64,000 bases of DNA from an uncultured Paraprevotella sp. (GTDB lineage: Bacteria; Bacteroidota; Bacteroidia; Bacteroidales; Bacteroidaceae): contig CALULQ010000002.1 in assembly GCA_944321525.1 (NCBI GenBank), positions 1 through 64,000 of the forward strand, given 5' to 3'. Below, piece by piece: positions 52,269-61,836 of the stretch; position 1 is the first letter of the stretch; each line of letters begins with the position of its first letter. Both the position numbers and the translations under genes were made by a program. The notes under the pieces are model-generated. The model ran no database searches, was not told the DNA's origin, and saw only the letters and a program-made list of their open reading frames with translations.

Positions 52269-53933
52269 TTAGAAGTTATAATTGTAAGATACCTGCACGC
52301 CCCGGCTGGCCGGAACGAAACGGCAGACACCGCCCGAACAGTTGTAGCCGGCACGGGTCCGGCCATAACCGGCCATCAGGCGATGGGACTTGTAGTTGAA
52401 GGTCACCGAACCCATATAGTAGTGCAAATCAGTTGCGCCGTTATTCCACATATCGCTCACGGTGAACATGAAATAAGGCAATACGGACAACTCCAACAAT
52501 CCATAGGTCCAATCGCCCTCATCCTGCTTCGTTGCCAAATACTGCACCTCAGCCCGGAGGGTCAACTTGTTGTTGAACTGATATTTTCCTTCTGCCACAC
52601 CGATGTTGGACTTGATTGTGCCACCTTCGCCTTCAATCACCGTCTGATTGTAACGCTGGTTCATGTACATCAAATTCAACTTGAACGCCTTGGTCAGTTT
52701 CTTCTCCAACTGCACGTTGATGTCTTGGTAATACAGCCCGTCCATCTTGAAGAACTTGGTCTTGTATCCATCCGTGCCCATCGTCTCTCCGTGGAAAGTC
52801 GCAACAGGGTCTTTACCCAGGCCTCGGATGTGGCTGACGTTCAACTTCAGTTTCGTGCCATACTTACCACCCAACGGGGTGCGCCGCTTAAAAGTGTAGC
52901 CGAACTCGCCTTGGAACGCCCATTCACCATCCGCCGCCTGCGTGGCATAGGGATAAAGGGCCGGCAAGGCGTATGTATGCTGGTAAGCGAATGCCGGCAT
53001 GTTGTTGACGAAAGCAGAAATACCGTTCATAGAACGCTGGCTGCGGAAAGACATGTCTTCACTGCGCTTCACCTGCACCAGAGCGCTCGCTCCGCGCTTG
53101 GAATAAGAGGCGGAAAGCATCAAGGCGCTCCCACGGCGATAAATATAACCATTATCAAACGAAGGATCCTGACTCTTCCACGCGTATTCGGCCATCACGC
53201 TGTAATCGCCTTTCTGAAAACGTGAACGCACGTCGAAAGCGCCGACCGAACGGGGAAGATTCAAGCGGTAATTGGTGCCTGAAACCAGAATGTCCTCATC
53301 GCCTTCCTGCTTCAAAACTCCCGAAGCGCCAACCATCCATGTGATGCCCTTGTCCTGCATCCCGCGGCTATATTGCTCCAAGTTCACTTCCAAGTCCGCA
53401 CCACCGACCCATGCTCCGTGTTTCCAATCCCAATATCTCCGTTGAAGTCCGCCCAACACTTTGAACTGTACTCCCTTCAACGCCGTGACATTCAGGCGTG
53501 CGCCACGCAAGGCGTTATCAATGCCTAAGCTACGCTCCTCATACGTCCGGAAGATGAAACCGCTGCCGAACTGGTCGTAAAAATCACCCACGGTGACATC
53601 AAATCCGAAGTCACTTATACCTTTTATATATATATGGGGAACGCCCCACCCCTGGAAGTCATTCTCGAAACCGGGAAGAGGGTACTCCGTGAATTCCAGA
53701 CGCGCACCGGCCTCCACGTTCTTACTCATCAGGTTCAAGTCCACGTAAGTATTGGTTAATCCCCAGTCGTCGTAGCTCCCCGTATTGATGTCCTTGTCTT
53801 CTTCCGGAATTAACACGTCACTTTGCACGCTTCCGTGTAAAACGACTTTTCGTTGGCTCTCCTGTGCATTCACTACAAAGGCCAACAGCCCGGCGCACGC
53901 CAGGGCTATCGGCTTTTTAAGGTTCATTTTCAT
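52269..53933 (-). CDS. DUF6029-family outer-membrane beta-barrel-like protein
   Basis: About 554 residues from MKMNLKKPIAL; eleven open codons upstream of it are not needed. The signal peptide ends about residue 24 (FVVNAQ). The rest is a regular series of amphipathic beta strands (YVDLNLMSKNVEAGARLEF, YSVMAEYAWKSQD, ALVQVKRSED) ending in VSYNYNF with a terminal Phe, as in outer-membrane barrels. It matches the DUF6029 family as I recall it, which is usually found beside TlpA and Omp28 genes. One idea is a barrel that carries or anchors the exported redox proteins; this is inference. Confidence 0.8.
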   Translation of the reverse strand: MKMNLKKPIALACAGLLAFVVNAQESQRKVVLHGSVQSDVLIPEEDKDINTGSYDDWGLTNTYVDLNLMSKNVEAGARLEFTEYPLPGFENDFQGWGVPHIYIKGISDFGFDVTVGDFYDQFGSGFIFRTYEERSLGIDNALRGARLNVTALKGVQFKVLGGLQRRYWDWKHGAWVGGADLEVNLEQYSRGMQDKGITWMVGASGVLKQEGDEDILVSGTNYRLNLPRSVGAFDVRSRFQKGDYSVMAEYAWKSQDPSFDNGYIYRRGSALMLSASYSKRGASALVQVKRSEDMSFRSQRSMNGISAFVNNMPAFAYQHTYALPALYPYATQAADGEWAFQGEFGYTFKRRTPLGGKYGTKLKLNVSHIRGLGKDPVATFHGETMGTDGYKTKFFKMDGLYYQDINVQLEKKLTKAFKLNLMYMNQRYNQTVIEGEGGTIKSNIGVAEGKYQFNNKLTLRAEVQYLATKQDEGDWTYGLLELSVLPYFMFTVSDMWNNGATDLHYYMGSVTFNYKSHRLMAGYGRTRAGYNCSGGVCRFVPASRGVQVSYNYNF

Positions 53934-53952
53934 GTATGTTGTCTGTGAAATC

Positions 53953-54447
53953 TTACTCTTCGGCAATTAGTTCACGAATCTTCTCAATCAGATGGTTTTC
54001 CGCCCCGTCCGTATAACCGCTACGCGATTCTGCAATTTTCCCTTTCCCATCGATAATGAACACGTGGGGAATCATCTGCACGCCCATGGCGCGACGGAAC
54101 TCGCTGTTAGGATCCAGCAACACCTCGTATTCCCAGCCTTCCCCGTCCACCAACGGTTTCACCTTATTAATATTCTGTGCCTGGTCTATAGAAACCGCAA
54201 TGACCTTCATTCCGGTTTCGTCCTGCCAATCGGCATATTGCTCACTAATGGCTTTCAGTTCCCGGTTGCAGGGTTTGCACCATGTGGCAAAAAAGCTAAT
54301 GACAAAAGGTTTTCCATCATTGCTCAGCTCGGCCGTATTCACAGTCTTTCCTTCCAATGTCTTCAGCTGTACGGAGGGTAATTGCGCGTGCGCCGTCAGT
54401 CCGACTAAAGCCAACACAAAAGCGCCAAAAATCTTCATTAGTTTCAT
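53953..54447 (-). CDS. TlpA/ResA-like periplasmic thiol-disulfide oxidoreductase
   Basis: 164 residues from MKLMKIFGAFVLAL; a longer frame to 54561 would run through the promoter and is unlikely. The signal peptide ends about residue 22 (LTAHAQ). The thioredoxin fold has SFFATWCKPCNREL (WCKPC at 56-60) and the cis-Pro MIPHVFIID segment. It would pass electrons to periplasmic or outer-membrane partners, here most simply the Omp28 protein two genes on. It is the first gene of the minus-strand operon, with a TACTTTTG -7 box at 54475-54468. Confidence 0.9.
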   Translation of the reverse strand: MKLMKIFGAFVLALVGLTAHAQLPSVQLKTLEGKTVNTAELSNDGKPFVISFFATWCKPCNRELKAISEQYADWQDETGMKVIAVSIDQAQNINKVKPLVDGEGWEYEVLLDPNSEFRRAMGVQMIPHVFIIDGKGKIAESRSGYTDGAENHLIEKIRELIAEE

Positions 54448-54611
54448 AATCTTGTCCTTTTTGATTGCAAAAGTACGGCTTTTTCCCCAAATATCCGCCA
54501 TTTTAACAAAAAAACTTCCGACATCGGAAGCTTTTTTTATTTTTTTACTGTAACTTTGCACCCGATTTCGCGTTGGATATAGTTTATAAATTTATATTTC
54601 AAGGTTTTAGC
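54448..54611. promoter_or_regulatory. Divergent promoter region with central palindrome
   Basis: Minus-strand -7 box TACTTTTG (54475-54468) for tlpA and plus-strand -7 box TAACTTTG (54551-54558) for the large exported protein. Between them is CTTCCGACATCGGAAG (54515-54530), flanked by AAAAAAA on one side and a T-rich run on the other. It looks like a bidirectional terminator or insulator separating the two promoters. Confidence 0.55.
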
Positions 54612-57600
54612 ATGAGAAAAGAATTACTTGCAGCATTCCTGTTATTGACGGGAATGTGGTGGTGGTGTCCGCGTGCCCATGGACAAGGCGCCACACCGGA
54701 AATCCGTCCCCTGACATTCAGTGACGGGACGCTCGTGTTGGGCATGTCCGACAATGGGAAGTGGGCCGTGGCCTACAATGAAAACGACGGGGAAGACAGC
54801 CGCGGAAAGGTGATCAACACCGAAACGGGAGAATACACCCTCCTGCCCAACCACCCCAAAGGCGACGAGACAAGCGTCACCACGACGTATTACGCCACTG
54901 ACGTAAGCGACGACGGAACCATGATGGTCGGTTGTTTCCAAGACTATCCCGCAGCCTACACGGAAGCCACGGGCTGGCGGTTGCTGCCCTCGCCCGCAGG
55001 ATGGGGCTACGGGCTGGCCAGCGCCATGACGCCGGACAAGCGCTACGCCGTGGGCCGATGCTACATCAACCCCAGCACGCAGAACGAAACGGCCGTAATG
55101 TGGGACCTTGGCACGCTCTCCATCGTGGAAACCCCCAACCTGCCCACAATGTCGCTCGCAGGCGAGAACGAGGACCAAGTGCGCTTCACGGCCATCTCGG
55201 CCGACGGGCGCTATGTGGTGGGCCATACGTCGTTCACCACGATGGGCTACACGATGGTGTTCATCTACGACCGCGAACAGGCCTCTTGGAGCCCCATAGG
55301 CTTCGACTACGACGAGGCATCCGGCACGTTCACCCCGAAAGCCGAGGGACTGCGCTTCATCGACCAAGCCAACTTCAGCCCCGACGGCGAATGGGTCGGC
55401 GGGTCGGCCTACGTGGTGAACGCCGACGGATCGGAATACTACGCCCCCTACCGCTGCCGCACGGCAACGGGAGAGTTCACGCTCTACAACGAGGTGGAAA
55501 GCCGCGGCATACATGCCATCTGCATCGACAACGACGGATGCCTGATGGGCGGCACGCCGCACGACTCGCAGCTGCGCAGCTTCATGGCCCGCTGCGGCAA
55601 CTACTGGTTCGCCCTCGACGACCTCTTCAACCAGCGCTACGGCATCGATTTCTATGCCCTGAGCGGATTCGAATACACCGGGTCGCCCATAGCCCTCTCG
55701 GCCGACGGGCGCACTATAGCCGCCTTCCTCGCCCAAGGCAACAACTACGTGATGCGCATGCCCGAGACCATGACGGAGGCCGCCGAAGGCATCAACCTGC
55801 TGGCAGGACATGAGGCCGCGCCGGCAGACGGCACGGCCTTCTACAGCCTCTCGCGGGTGACGCTCACGTTCGCCCGCGACGTGAGGCTGCTGGCCGACGG
55901 GAATGCCGCAGTACTGACGTTGGACGGCGAACCCGTGCGCAACAGCCTCTCCATCGGCGTGGCGGACAACAAGCGGGACGTCATCATCCAGTTCCGCGGC
56001 ACCGTGTTGGAGGACGGCCGGGAATATGCCCTGACACTGCCCGCCGGCGCGCTTTGCGTGGACGGCGACGAGGAACGCCTCTCGCCTGAAATCACGCTCC
56101 GCTACACCGGACGCGCCAACACGCCCGTGACAGTAAAGGCCGCCTCGCCTGCCGAGGGCGGCAACTTGGCGCAGATCGACGCCTCGACACATGCCGTCGT
56201 CGCACAGTTCGACACCCAGGTGGCCTTGACGGACACGGCCCGGGCCGCCCTTTTCCAGATAGGGTCGGACGCCCCGGTGTGCGAACTGGAAATGCTGGCC
56301 GAGGGCGACCGCGTGGCCATCTATCCCGCCACGACGCAATACCTCTATAAAGGCACGTCGTACGCCGTGCGTGTCTTCGCCGGCTCGCTCACCGACGCCT
56401 CGGGATTCGCCGCCAACGCGGAAACCGACATCCGCTACGAAGGGGCATACGAACGCACCGTCAGCTCCACCGACTCCCTCGTCCTGAGCGAGGACTTCAA
56501 CGACGGACTGAACAACATGCTGCTCTACGACGGCGACCGCCTGGCCCCGACGGAGGAGATGGCCGGATGGAGCTTCACGGACAACATGCCTTGGAGCCTG
56601 GTTTCCGACAACGACAACACGGCCGACAAGTCTGCCGTGTCGCACTCCATGTACACGCCCGCCGGCAAGTCGGACGACTGGATGTGCACACCGCAATGCT
56701 TCATCCGCGATGACAAATACGTGCTGCGCTTCCGCTCGCAGAGCTACCTGAAAGACAAAACCGACCGCCTGAAAGTCATCGTCTACGCCGACGAGACCGT
56801 CTACAATACCCTCACGAAAGAGATCGTGGAGAAGATGCGCACGGAAGGCCGGGTAGTGTACGACGAGGTGGAATCGCCGGGACGCATCGACAGCATCCTC
56901 GTGGGCGACTGGAAAGACCACACCATCTCATTGGCTGCATACGCCGGCAAGCACATCTACGTGGCCTTCGTGAACGAGAACGAGGACCAGAGCGCCATCT
57001 TCGTGGACGACCTCACCATCGAACGCGCCACGGACTTCAACATCGTGCTCTCGCTCAACCCCACCATGGTGGCTCAGGAAAGCACACCCGTGGCGGGCCG
57101 CGTGAACGTCACGTCTGAAGAAAAGACATTCCAAGACATCCACATCTCACTGCTTGACGCAGAATATAATGTGCTGCAGACCATCGAAGAGGACGGCCTC
57201 TCGCTCAAGAACGGCGACACCTATCCCTTCGCCTTTGAAAAGCCGCTGGCACTGGAAGCCGGAAAGGTGAACGACTTCGCCATACGCGTGCAGATGGGAG
57301 AAGCCGCCGACACCATGCGTACTTCCATCCGCAACATGGCCTTCGAACCCGCAAAACGCCTCGTGGTGGAAGAATTCACCGGAATGGACTGCCCCAACTG
57401 CCCGCAAGGCATCTTGGCACTGGAGCGCATGGAGGGAATCTACGGCGAGCGCCTCATTCCCGTCGCCTACCACACGTACCCGGGCGACATCTACGCCGGC
57501 GACTTCACCAACTTCGTCGGCACGGAACTGGGCCTGACAGGTGCCCCCAGCGCCGTCATCAACCGCGGCGAGGTTTCCTATCCGATGTACCGCACGACAA

Positions 57601-58385
57601 CGAACGGCGAGGCTGACTATATGTTCAACTCGCCCGACCGCTCCTGCTGGATGGACGTGGCCGAAAGCGAGATGGCCGAATATGCCGATGCCGACATCAG
57701 CATCACTGCCACCTACGACGCGGAAACGGGCAACGTGAGCGTGCCTTACGAAATCACCTACGCCCTCGACCGCACGGGCCTGAACGTGGCCCTGCAGCTC
57801 CTCGTGACGGAAGACGGACTGCCAGGCTATCAGACGAACAACCTTTACAACGTGGCCGACCCCGACCTCGGCGAATGGGGGAAAGGCGGCGACAACGCCA
57901 GCGCGACCGTGGCCTACACCTTCAACGACGTGGCCCGCGCCAAGGCCGACTACGCCAACTACGGCGACCTCCTGCCTGTCGACGTGGAGGCCGGGAAAGC
58001 CTACACCGGAACGCTGACGCTCAATAAGGAACAATTGCGCTACGTGAGCGACATACACTATACCCACGCCGCCCTGCTGCTGCTCGACGCCAACACGGGC
58101 CGCGTCATCAACGCCGCACACGCCACAATCACCGACCCGACATGGGATGACATCCAAGGCACGGAAGCCGACGCGGCCGACGTGACGGTACGCGCCATCG
58201 AAGGCGGCATCCGCGTGGCTGCCGAAGAAGGCACCGCCAACGTCTACACCGTGGAAGGCACCCTGCTGGCCACGGCCCACGTCAGCGGCGAAGCCACGCT
58301 GCACACCGGAGCCTACCGAGGCATCGCCATCGTGGAAGTGCGCACCGGACAGTCGCATGTCGTAAGAAAAGTGATGATGAAATAA
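54612..58385 (+). CDS. Giant T9SS-exported protein: propeller, Ig-like, jelly-roll and Omp28 domains
   Basis: About 1257 residues from MRKELLAAF. Signal peptide to about 25 (RAHGQG). Approximate order: WD/NHL-like propeller (35-390; repeated ATDVSDDGTMMVG, AISADGRYVVGH, NFSPDGEWVGG, ALSADGRTIAA); two Big_5-type Ig domains (400-620); a cleaved-adhesin/choice-of-anchor-J jelly-roll (620-825; LSEDFNDGL ... WMCTPQ ... HIYVAFVNENEDQSAIFVDDLTI); an Omp28 thioredoxin-like domain (915-1180; VVEEFTGMDCPNCPQGIL with CPNC, and GAPSAVINRG); and a T9SS sorting domain (1190-1257). It combines on one chain the Omp28 domain that is a separate lipoprotein in the opposite operon. Confidence 0.85.
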   Translation: MRKELLAAFLLLTGMWWWCPRAHGQGATPEIRPLTFSDGTLVLGMSDNGKWAVAYNENDGEDSRGKVINTETGEYTLLPNHPKGDETSVTTTYYATDVSDDGTMMVGCFQDYPAAYTEATGWRLLPSPAGWGYGLASAMTPDKRYAVGRCYINPSTQNETAVMWDLGTLSIVETPNLPTMSLAGENEDQVRFTAISADGRYVVGHTSFTTMGYTMVFIYDREQASWSPIGFDYDEASGTFTPKAEGLRFIDQANFSPDGEWVGGSAYVVNADGSEYYAPYRCRTATGEFTLYNEVESRGIHAICIDNDGCLMGGTPHDSQLRSFMARCGNYWFALDDLFNQRYGIDFYALSGFEYTGSPIALSADGRTIAAFLAQGNNYVMRMPETMTEAAEGINLLAGHEAAPADGTAFYSLSRVTLTFARDVRLLADGNAAVLTLDGEPVRNSLSIGVADNKRDVIIQFRGTVLEDGREYALTLPAGALCVDGDEERLSPEITLRYTGRANTPVTVKAASPAEGGNLAQIDASTHAVVAQFDTQVALTDTARAALFQIGSDAPVCELEMLAEGDRVAIYPATTQYLYKGTSYAVRVFAGSLTDASGFAANAETDIRYEGAYERTVSSTDSLVLSEDFNDGLNNMLLYDGDRLAPTEEMAGWSFTDNMPWSLVSDNDNTADKSAVSHSMYTPAGKSDDWMCTPQCFIRDDKYVLRFRSQSYLKDKTDRLKVIVYADETVYNTLTKEIVEKMRTEGRVVYDEVESPGRIDSILVGDWKDHTISLAAYAGKHIYVAFVNENEDQSAIFVDDLTIERATDFNIVLSLNPTMVAQESTPVAGRVNVTSEEKTFQDIHISLLDAEYNVLQTIEEDGLSLKNGDTYPFAFEKPLALEAGKVNDFAIRVQMGEAADTMRTSIRNMAFEPAKRLVVEEFTGMDCPNCPQGILALERMEGIYGERLIPVAYHTYPGDIYAGDFTNFVGTELGLTGAPSAVINRGEVSYPMYRTTTNGEADYMFNSPDRSCWMDVAESEMAEYADADISITATYDAETGNVSVPYEITYALDRTGLNVALQLLVTEDGLPGYQTNNLYNVADPDLGEWGKGGDNASATVAYTFNDVARAKADYANYGDLLPVDVEAGKAYTGTLTLNKEQLRYVSDIHYTHAALLLLDANTGRVINAAHATITDPTWDDIQGTEADAADVTVRAIEGGIRVAAEEGTANVYTVEGTLLATAHVSGEATLHTGAYRGIAIVEVRTGQSHVVRKVMMK

Positions 58386-58402
58386 GACAAGAACTTTAAG
58401 GA

Positions 58403-58449
58403 GAGTGTCATGCCCCCGCAAGCTGGCGGCGCGGCGTGACGCTCTTTTT
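58403..58449 (+). terminator. Terminator between the giant exported protein and SusC
   Basis: A 12-bp stem (GAGTGTCATGCC with GGCGTGACGCTC, two G-T pairs; 58403-58414 and 58433-58444) followed by TTTTT. It suggests that the SusC gene at 58476 is at least partly transcribed from another promoter. Confidence 0.65.
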
Positions 58450-58475
58450 CATCAAACCCAATCAAGATATAATAT

Positions 58476-61400
58476 ATGAAACAACGGATACTCATGCTCG
58501 GCCTGCTCATCTGCATGGCCTTGCAAACAGTCTGGGCGCAGACGCAGCAAGCCTCGGGCACGGTCTACTCCGGCGAGGACGGCCTGCCGCTCATCGGAGC
58601 CAGCGTAAGGGTGCAAGGCACCACCCTCGGCGCGACGGCCGACCTGGACGGAAAATTTACCATCAAGGACATCCCCGCAAGTGCCAAACGGCTCGAAATC
58701 TCCTACATCGGGTTTGTCAAGCAGACCGTGGCCATCGGGACGGGCATCAAAGTGACCCTCCAGCCCGAAAGCCACGACCTGCAGGAAGTGGTGGTCACCG
58801 GTATGCAGAAGATGGACAAGCGCCTCTTCTCCGGCGCCACCGTGCAGATCGATGCCGAGAAAATGAAAATCGACGGCATGGCGGACATCAGCCGTTCGCT
58901 TGAAGGACGGGCCGCCGGCGTGTCGGTGCAGAACGTGAGCGGCACCTTCGGCACGGCGCCCAAAATCCGCGTGCGCGGCGCCACCTCCATCTTCGGCAGC
59001 AGCAAGCCGCTGTGGGTGGTGGACGGCGTCATCATGGAAGACGCCGTCGACGTGAGCGCCGACGCTCTCGCCACGGGCGACGTGGAGACCCTCATCAGTT
59101 CCTCCATCGCCGGTCTCAACGCCGACGACATCGAGAGCTTCCAGATTCTGAAAGACGGCTCGGCCACGTCCATCTACGGCGCACGGGCCATGGCCGGCGT
59201 CATCGTCGTGACCACCAAGAAAGGAAAAGCCGGACAGAGCCGCATCAACTATACCGGCGAGTTCACCATGCGCATGAAGCCTTCGTACAACAACTTCAAC
59301 ATCATGAACTCGCAGGACCAGATGGACATCTACAAGGAAATGGCCGAGAAGGGGTGGCTCAACCTCTCCGGCACGGGCAACAACGGAGTCTACAACGCCT
59401 CCAACAGCGGCGTCTACGGCAAGATGTGGCACCTGATCAACACCTACGACCCCAACACGGGGCAGTTCGGACTGGCCAACACGCCGGAAGCGCGCAACGC
59501 CTACTTGCAGGCCGCCGAGAAGCGCAACACCAACTGGTTCGACGAACTCTTCAGCCTCGGCGTGATGCAGAACCACTCCGTCAGCATGACCGCCGGCACC
59601 GACAAGGCATCCTATTATGCCTCGCTGAGCGTCATGAAAGACCCGGGATGGTACAAGCAGAGCCGCGTGAACCGCTACACGGCCAACCTGAACACCACGT
59701 TCAACCTCAGCAAGCACCTCTCGCTCAACCTCCTCTCCAACGCCTCCTACCGCAAGCAACGCGCTCCCGGTACGGCCGCGCAGAGCATCGACATCTCCAC
59801 GGGAGAAGTGAGCCGCGAGTTCGACATCAACCCCTATTCGTTCGCCCTCAACACGTCGCGCACGCTTGACCCGAACGAATACTACACGCGCAACTACGCC
59901 GACTTCAACATCTTCCACGAACTGGACAACAACTACATGGAACTGAACATCGTGGACCTGAAGTTCCAAGGCGAATTGAAGTGGAAACCGCTCAACGAAT
60001 TGGAGTTCAGCGCTCTGGGAACATTGAAATACTACACGTCCTCCAACGAGCACTTCATCAACGAAAGCTCCAACCAGGCCAACGCCTACCGCGCCATGGG
60101 CAACTCCATCATCCGCGACGAGAACGACAAGCTCTACAGCGACCCGGACGACCCGTACGCCCTGCCCATCACCATCCTGCCCGAAGGAGGTATCTACCGC
60201 CGTACGGACTACCGCACGCGCGGCTTCGACTTCCGGGCCTCGGCCTCGTGGAACCGCCTTTGGGGCGACAACCACCTGACGAACGTCTACGCCGGCATGG
60301 AGACCAACTCCACCGACTACCACCAATCCTACTTCAACGGTTGGGGCATGCAATACGGCATGGGCGAGACGCCGTTCTACATCTACCAGTTCCTCAAGCA
60401 GGCCATCGAGCAAGGCATGGACTACTACTCGCTCGGCAACAGCCACCTGCGCAGCGCGGCCTTCTTCATGAACGCCAACTACGCCTACCAGTCGCGCTAC
60501 TCCGTCAACGGAACCGTCCGCTACGAAGGCACCAACCGCCTCGGCAAGAGCCGCAACGCCCGTTGGCTGCCCACGTGGAACATCTCGGGGCGCTGGAACC
60601 TGGACGAGGAACAGTTCTTCCTGCCGCTGAAGAAAACCGTCTCCCACGCCGCCTTCAAGGTGTCCTACTCCCTGACGGGCGACCGCGGACCGGCGGGAGT
60701 GACCAACTCCAACGCCATCATCTCCAGCTACAACCCCTTCCGCCCCTTCACCTCCGTGCAAGAGAGCGGACTGAAGCTCTATCAGCTGGAGAACAGCGAA
60801 CTGACGTATGAGAAGAAGCACGAGCTCAACCTCGGACTCGACCTCGGGTTCCTGGACAACCGCATCAACGTGACCATGGACTGGTACACGCGCAACAACT
60901 TCGACCTCATCGGCTACATCAACACCCAAGGCGTGGGCGGCGAGACCCGCAAGCTGGCCAACGTAGCCTCCATGAAGTCGCACGGATTCGAGCTGAGCAT
61001 CTCCTCGCTCAACATCACCAACAAGAACTTCTCCTGGACCACGGACTTCATCTTCTCCACCTACCAGAATGAGGTCACGGAGCTGGACGCCACCGTCACG
61101 CTGATGGACTACGTGAGCGGCACGGGATTCACCATGCCGGGCTACCCCTCGCGCTCGCTCTTCTCCATCCCGTTTGCCGGACTGGACAAGAACGGTATCC
61201 CCACGTTCTACAACGAAGACGGGGAAATCACCAGCACGGACATCAGCTTCCAGTACAGCGACGACTTCTCTTGGCTGAAGTATGAAGGTTCCACCGACCC
61301 GACCATCTCGGGAAGTTTGGGCAACACGCTCACCTACAAAGGCTTCCGCCTGAACGTGTTCTTCACTTTCTCCGGCGGCAACGTGGTGCGCCTCGATCCC

Positions 61401-61814
61401 GTGTTCAGCGCGCGCTACACCGACCTGACGGCCACCACACGCGAGTTCAAGAACCGCTGGACAATGCCCGGCGACGAGAACCGCACCAACATCCCAGCCA
61501 TCCTGAGCTACCGGCAGTACTACGAGAACACCAACCTGCAGTACGCCTACAACGCCTACAACTACTCCACCGAGCGCGTGGCCAAGGGCGGCTTCGTCCG
61601 CCTCAAGGAGATTTCCTGCTCGTATGACTTCCCCAAGAAGCTCATCTCGCCGCTGAAGCTCTCCAGTCTCTCGCTCAAACTGCAGGCCACCAACCTCTGC
61701 CTGCTCTATGCCGACAAGAAGCTCAACGGGCAGGATCCTGAATTCATCAACGCCGGCGGCGTGGCCTCGCCCGTCCCCCGGCAATTCACCCTGACGCTGA
61801 GACTCGGCATCTAA
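58476..61814 (+). CDS. SusC/RagA TonB-dependent transporter without STN domain
   Basis: 1112 residues. Signal peptide to about 21 (TVWAQ). It begins directly with the carboxypeptidase-like regulatory domain (about 25-105, GTVYSGEDGLPLIGASVRV), then a TonB-box-like LQEVVVTGMQ, plug domain (IRVRGATSIFGSSKPLWVVDGV, SIYGARAMAGVIVVTTK) and the 22-strand barrel ending LTLRLGI. It is strongly similar throughout to the SusC at 17443-21003 (for example KRLFSGATVQI versus KLFTGAAARI) but lacks the STN signalling domain, so it should not use a FecR/sigma relay. It pairs with the SusD 22 bp downstream. Confidence 0.95.
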   Translation: MKQRILMLGLLICMALQTVWAQTQQASGTVYSGEDGLPLIGASVRVQGTTLGATADLDGKFTIKDIPASAKRLEISYIGFVKQTVAIGTGIKVTLQPESHDLQEVVVTGMQKMDKRLFSGATVQIDAEKMKIDGMADISRSLEGRAAGVSVQNVSGTFGTAPKIRVRGATSIFGSSKPLWVVDGVIMEDAVDVSADALATGDVETLISSSIAGLNADDIESFQILKDGSATSIYGARAMAGVIVVTTKKGKAGQSRINYTGEFTMRMKPSYNNFNIMNSQDQMDIYKEMAEKGWLNLSGTGNNGVYNASNSGVYGKMWHLINTYDPNTGQFGLANTPEARNAYLQAAEKRNTNWFDELFSLGVMQNHSVSMTAGTDKASYYASLSVMKDPGWYKQSRVNRYTANLNTTFNLSKHLSLNLLSNASYRKQRAPGTAAQSIDISTGEVSREFDINPYSFALNTSRTLDPNEYYTRNYADFNIFHELDNNYMELNIVDLKFQGELKWKPLNELEFSALGTLKYYTSSNEHFINESSNQANAYRAMGNSIIRDENDKLYSDPDDPYALPITILPEGGIYRRTDYRTRGFDFRASASWNRLWGDNHLTNVYAGMETNSTDYHQSYFNGWGMQYGMGETPFYIYQFLKQAIEQGMDYYSLGNSHLRSAAFFMNANYAYQSRYSVNGTVRYEGTNRLGKSRNARWLPTWNISGRWNLDEEQFFLPLKKTVSHAAFKVSYSLTGDRGPAGVTNSNAIISSYNPFRPFTSVQESGLKLYQLENSELTYEKKHELNLGLDLGFLDNRINVTMDWYTRNNFDLIGYINTQGVGGETRKLANVASMKSHGFELSISSLNITNKNFSWTTDFIFSTYQNEVTELDATVTLMDYVSGTGFTMPGYPSRSLFSIPFAGLDKNGIPTFYNEDGEITSTDISFQYSDDFSWLKYEGSTDPTISGSLGNTLTYKGFRLNVFFTFSGGNVVRLDPVFSARYTDLTATTREFKNRWTMPGDENRTNIPAILSYRQYYENTNLQYAYNAYNYSTERVAKGGFVRLKEISCSYDFPKKLISPLKLSSLSLKLQATNLCLLYADKKLNGQDPEFINAGGVASPVPRQFTLTLRLGI

Positions 61815-61836
61815 TCACGTAGAACCAACAAACAGA

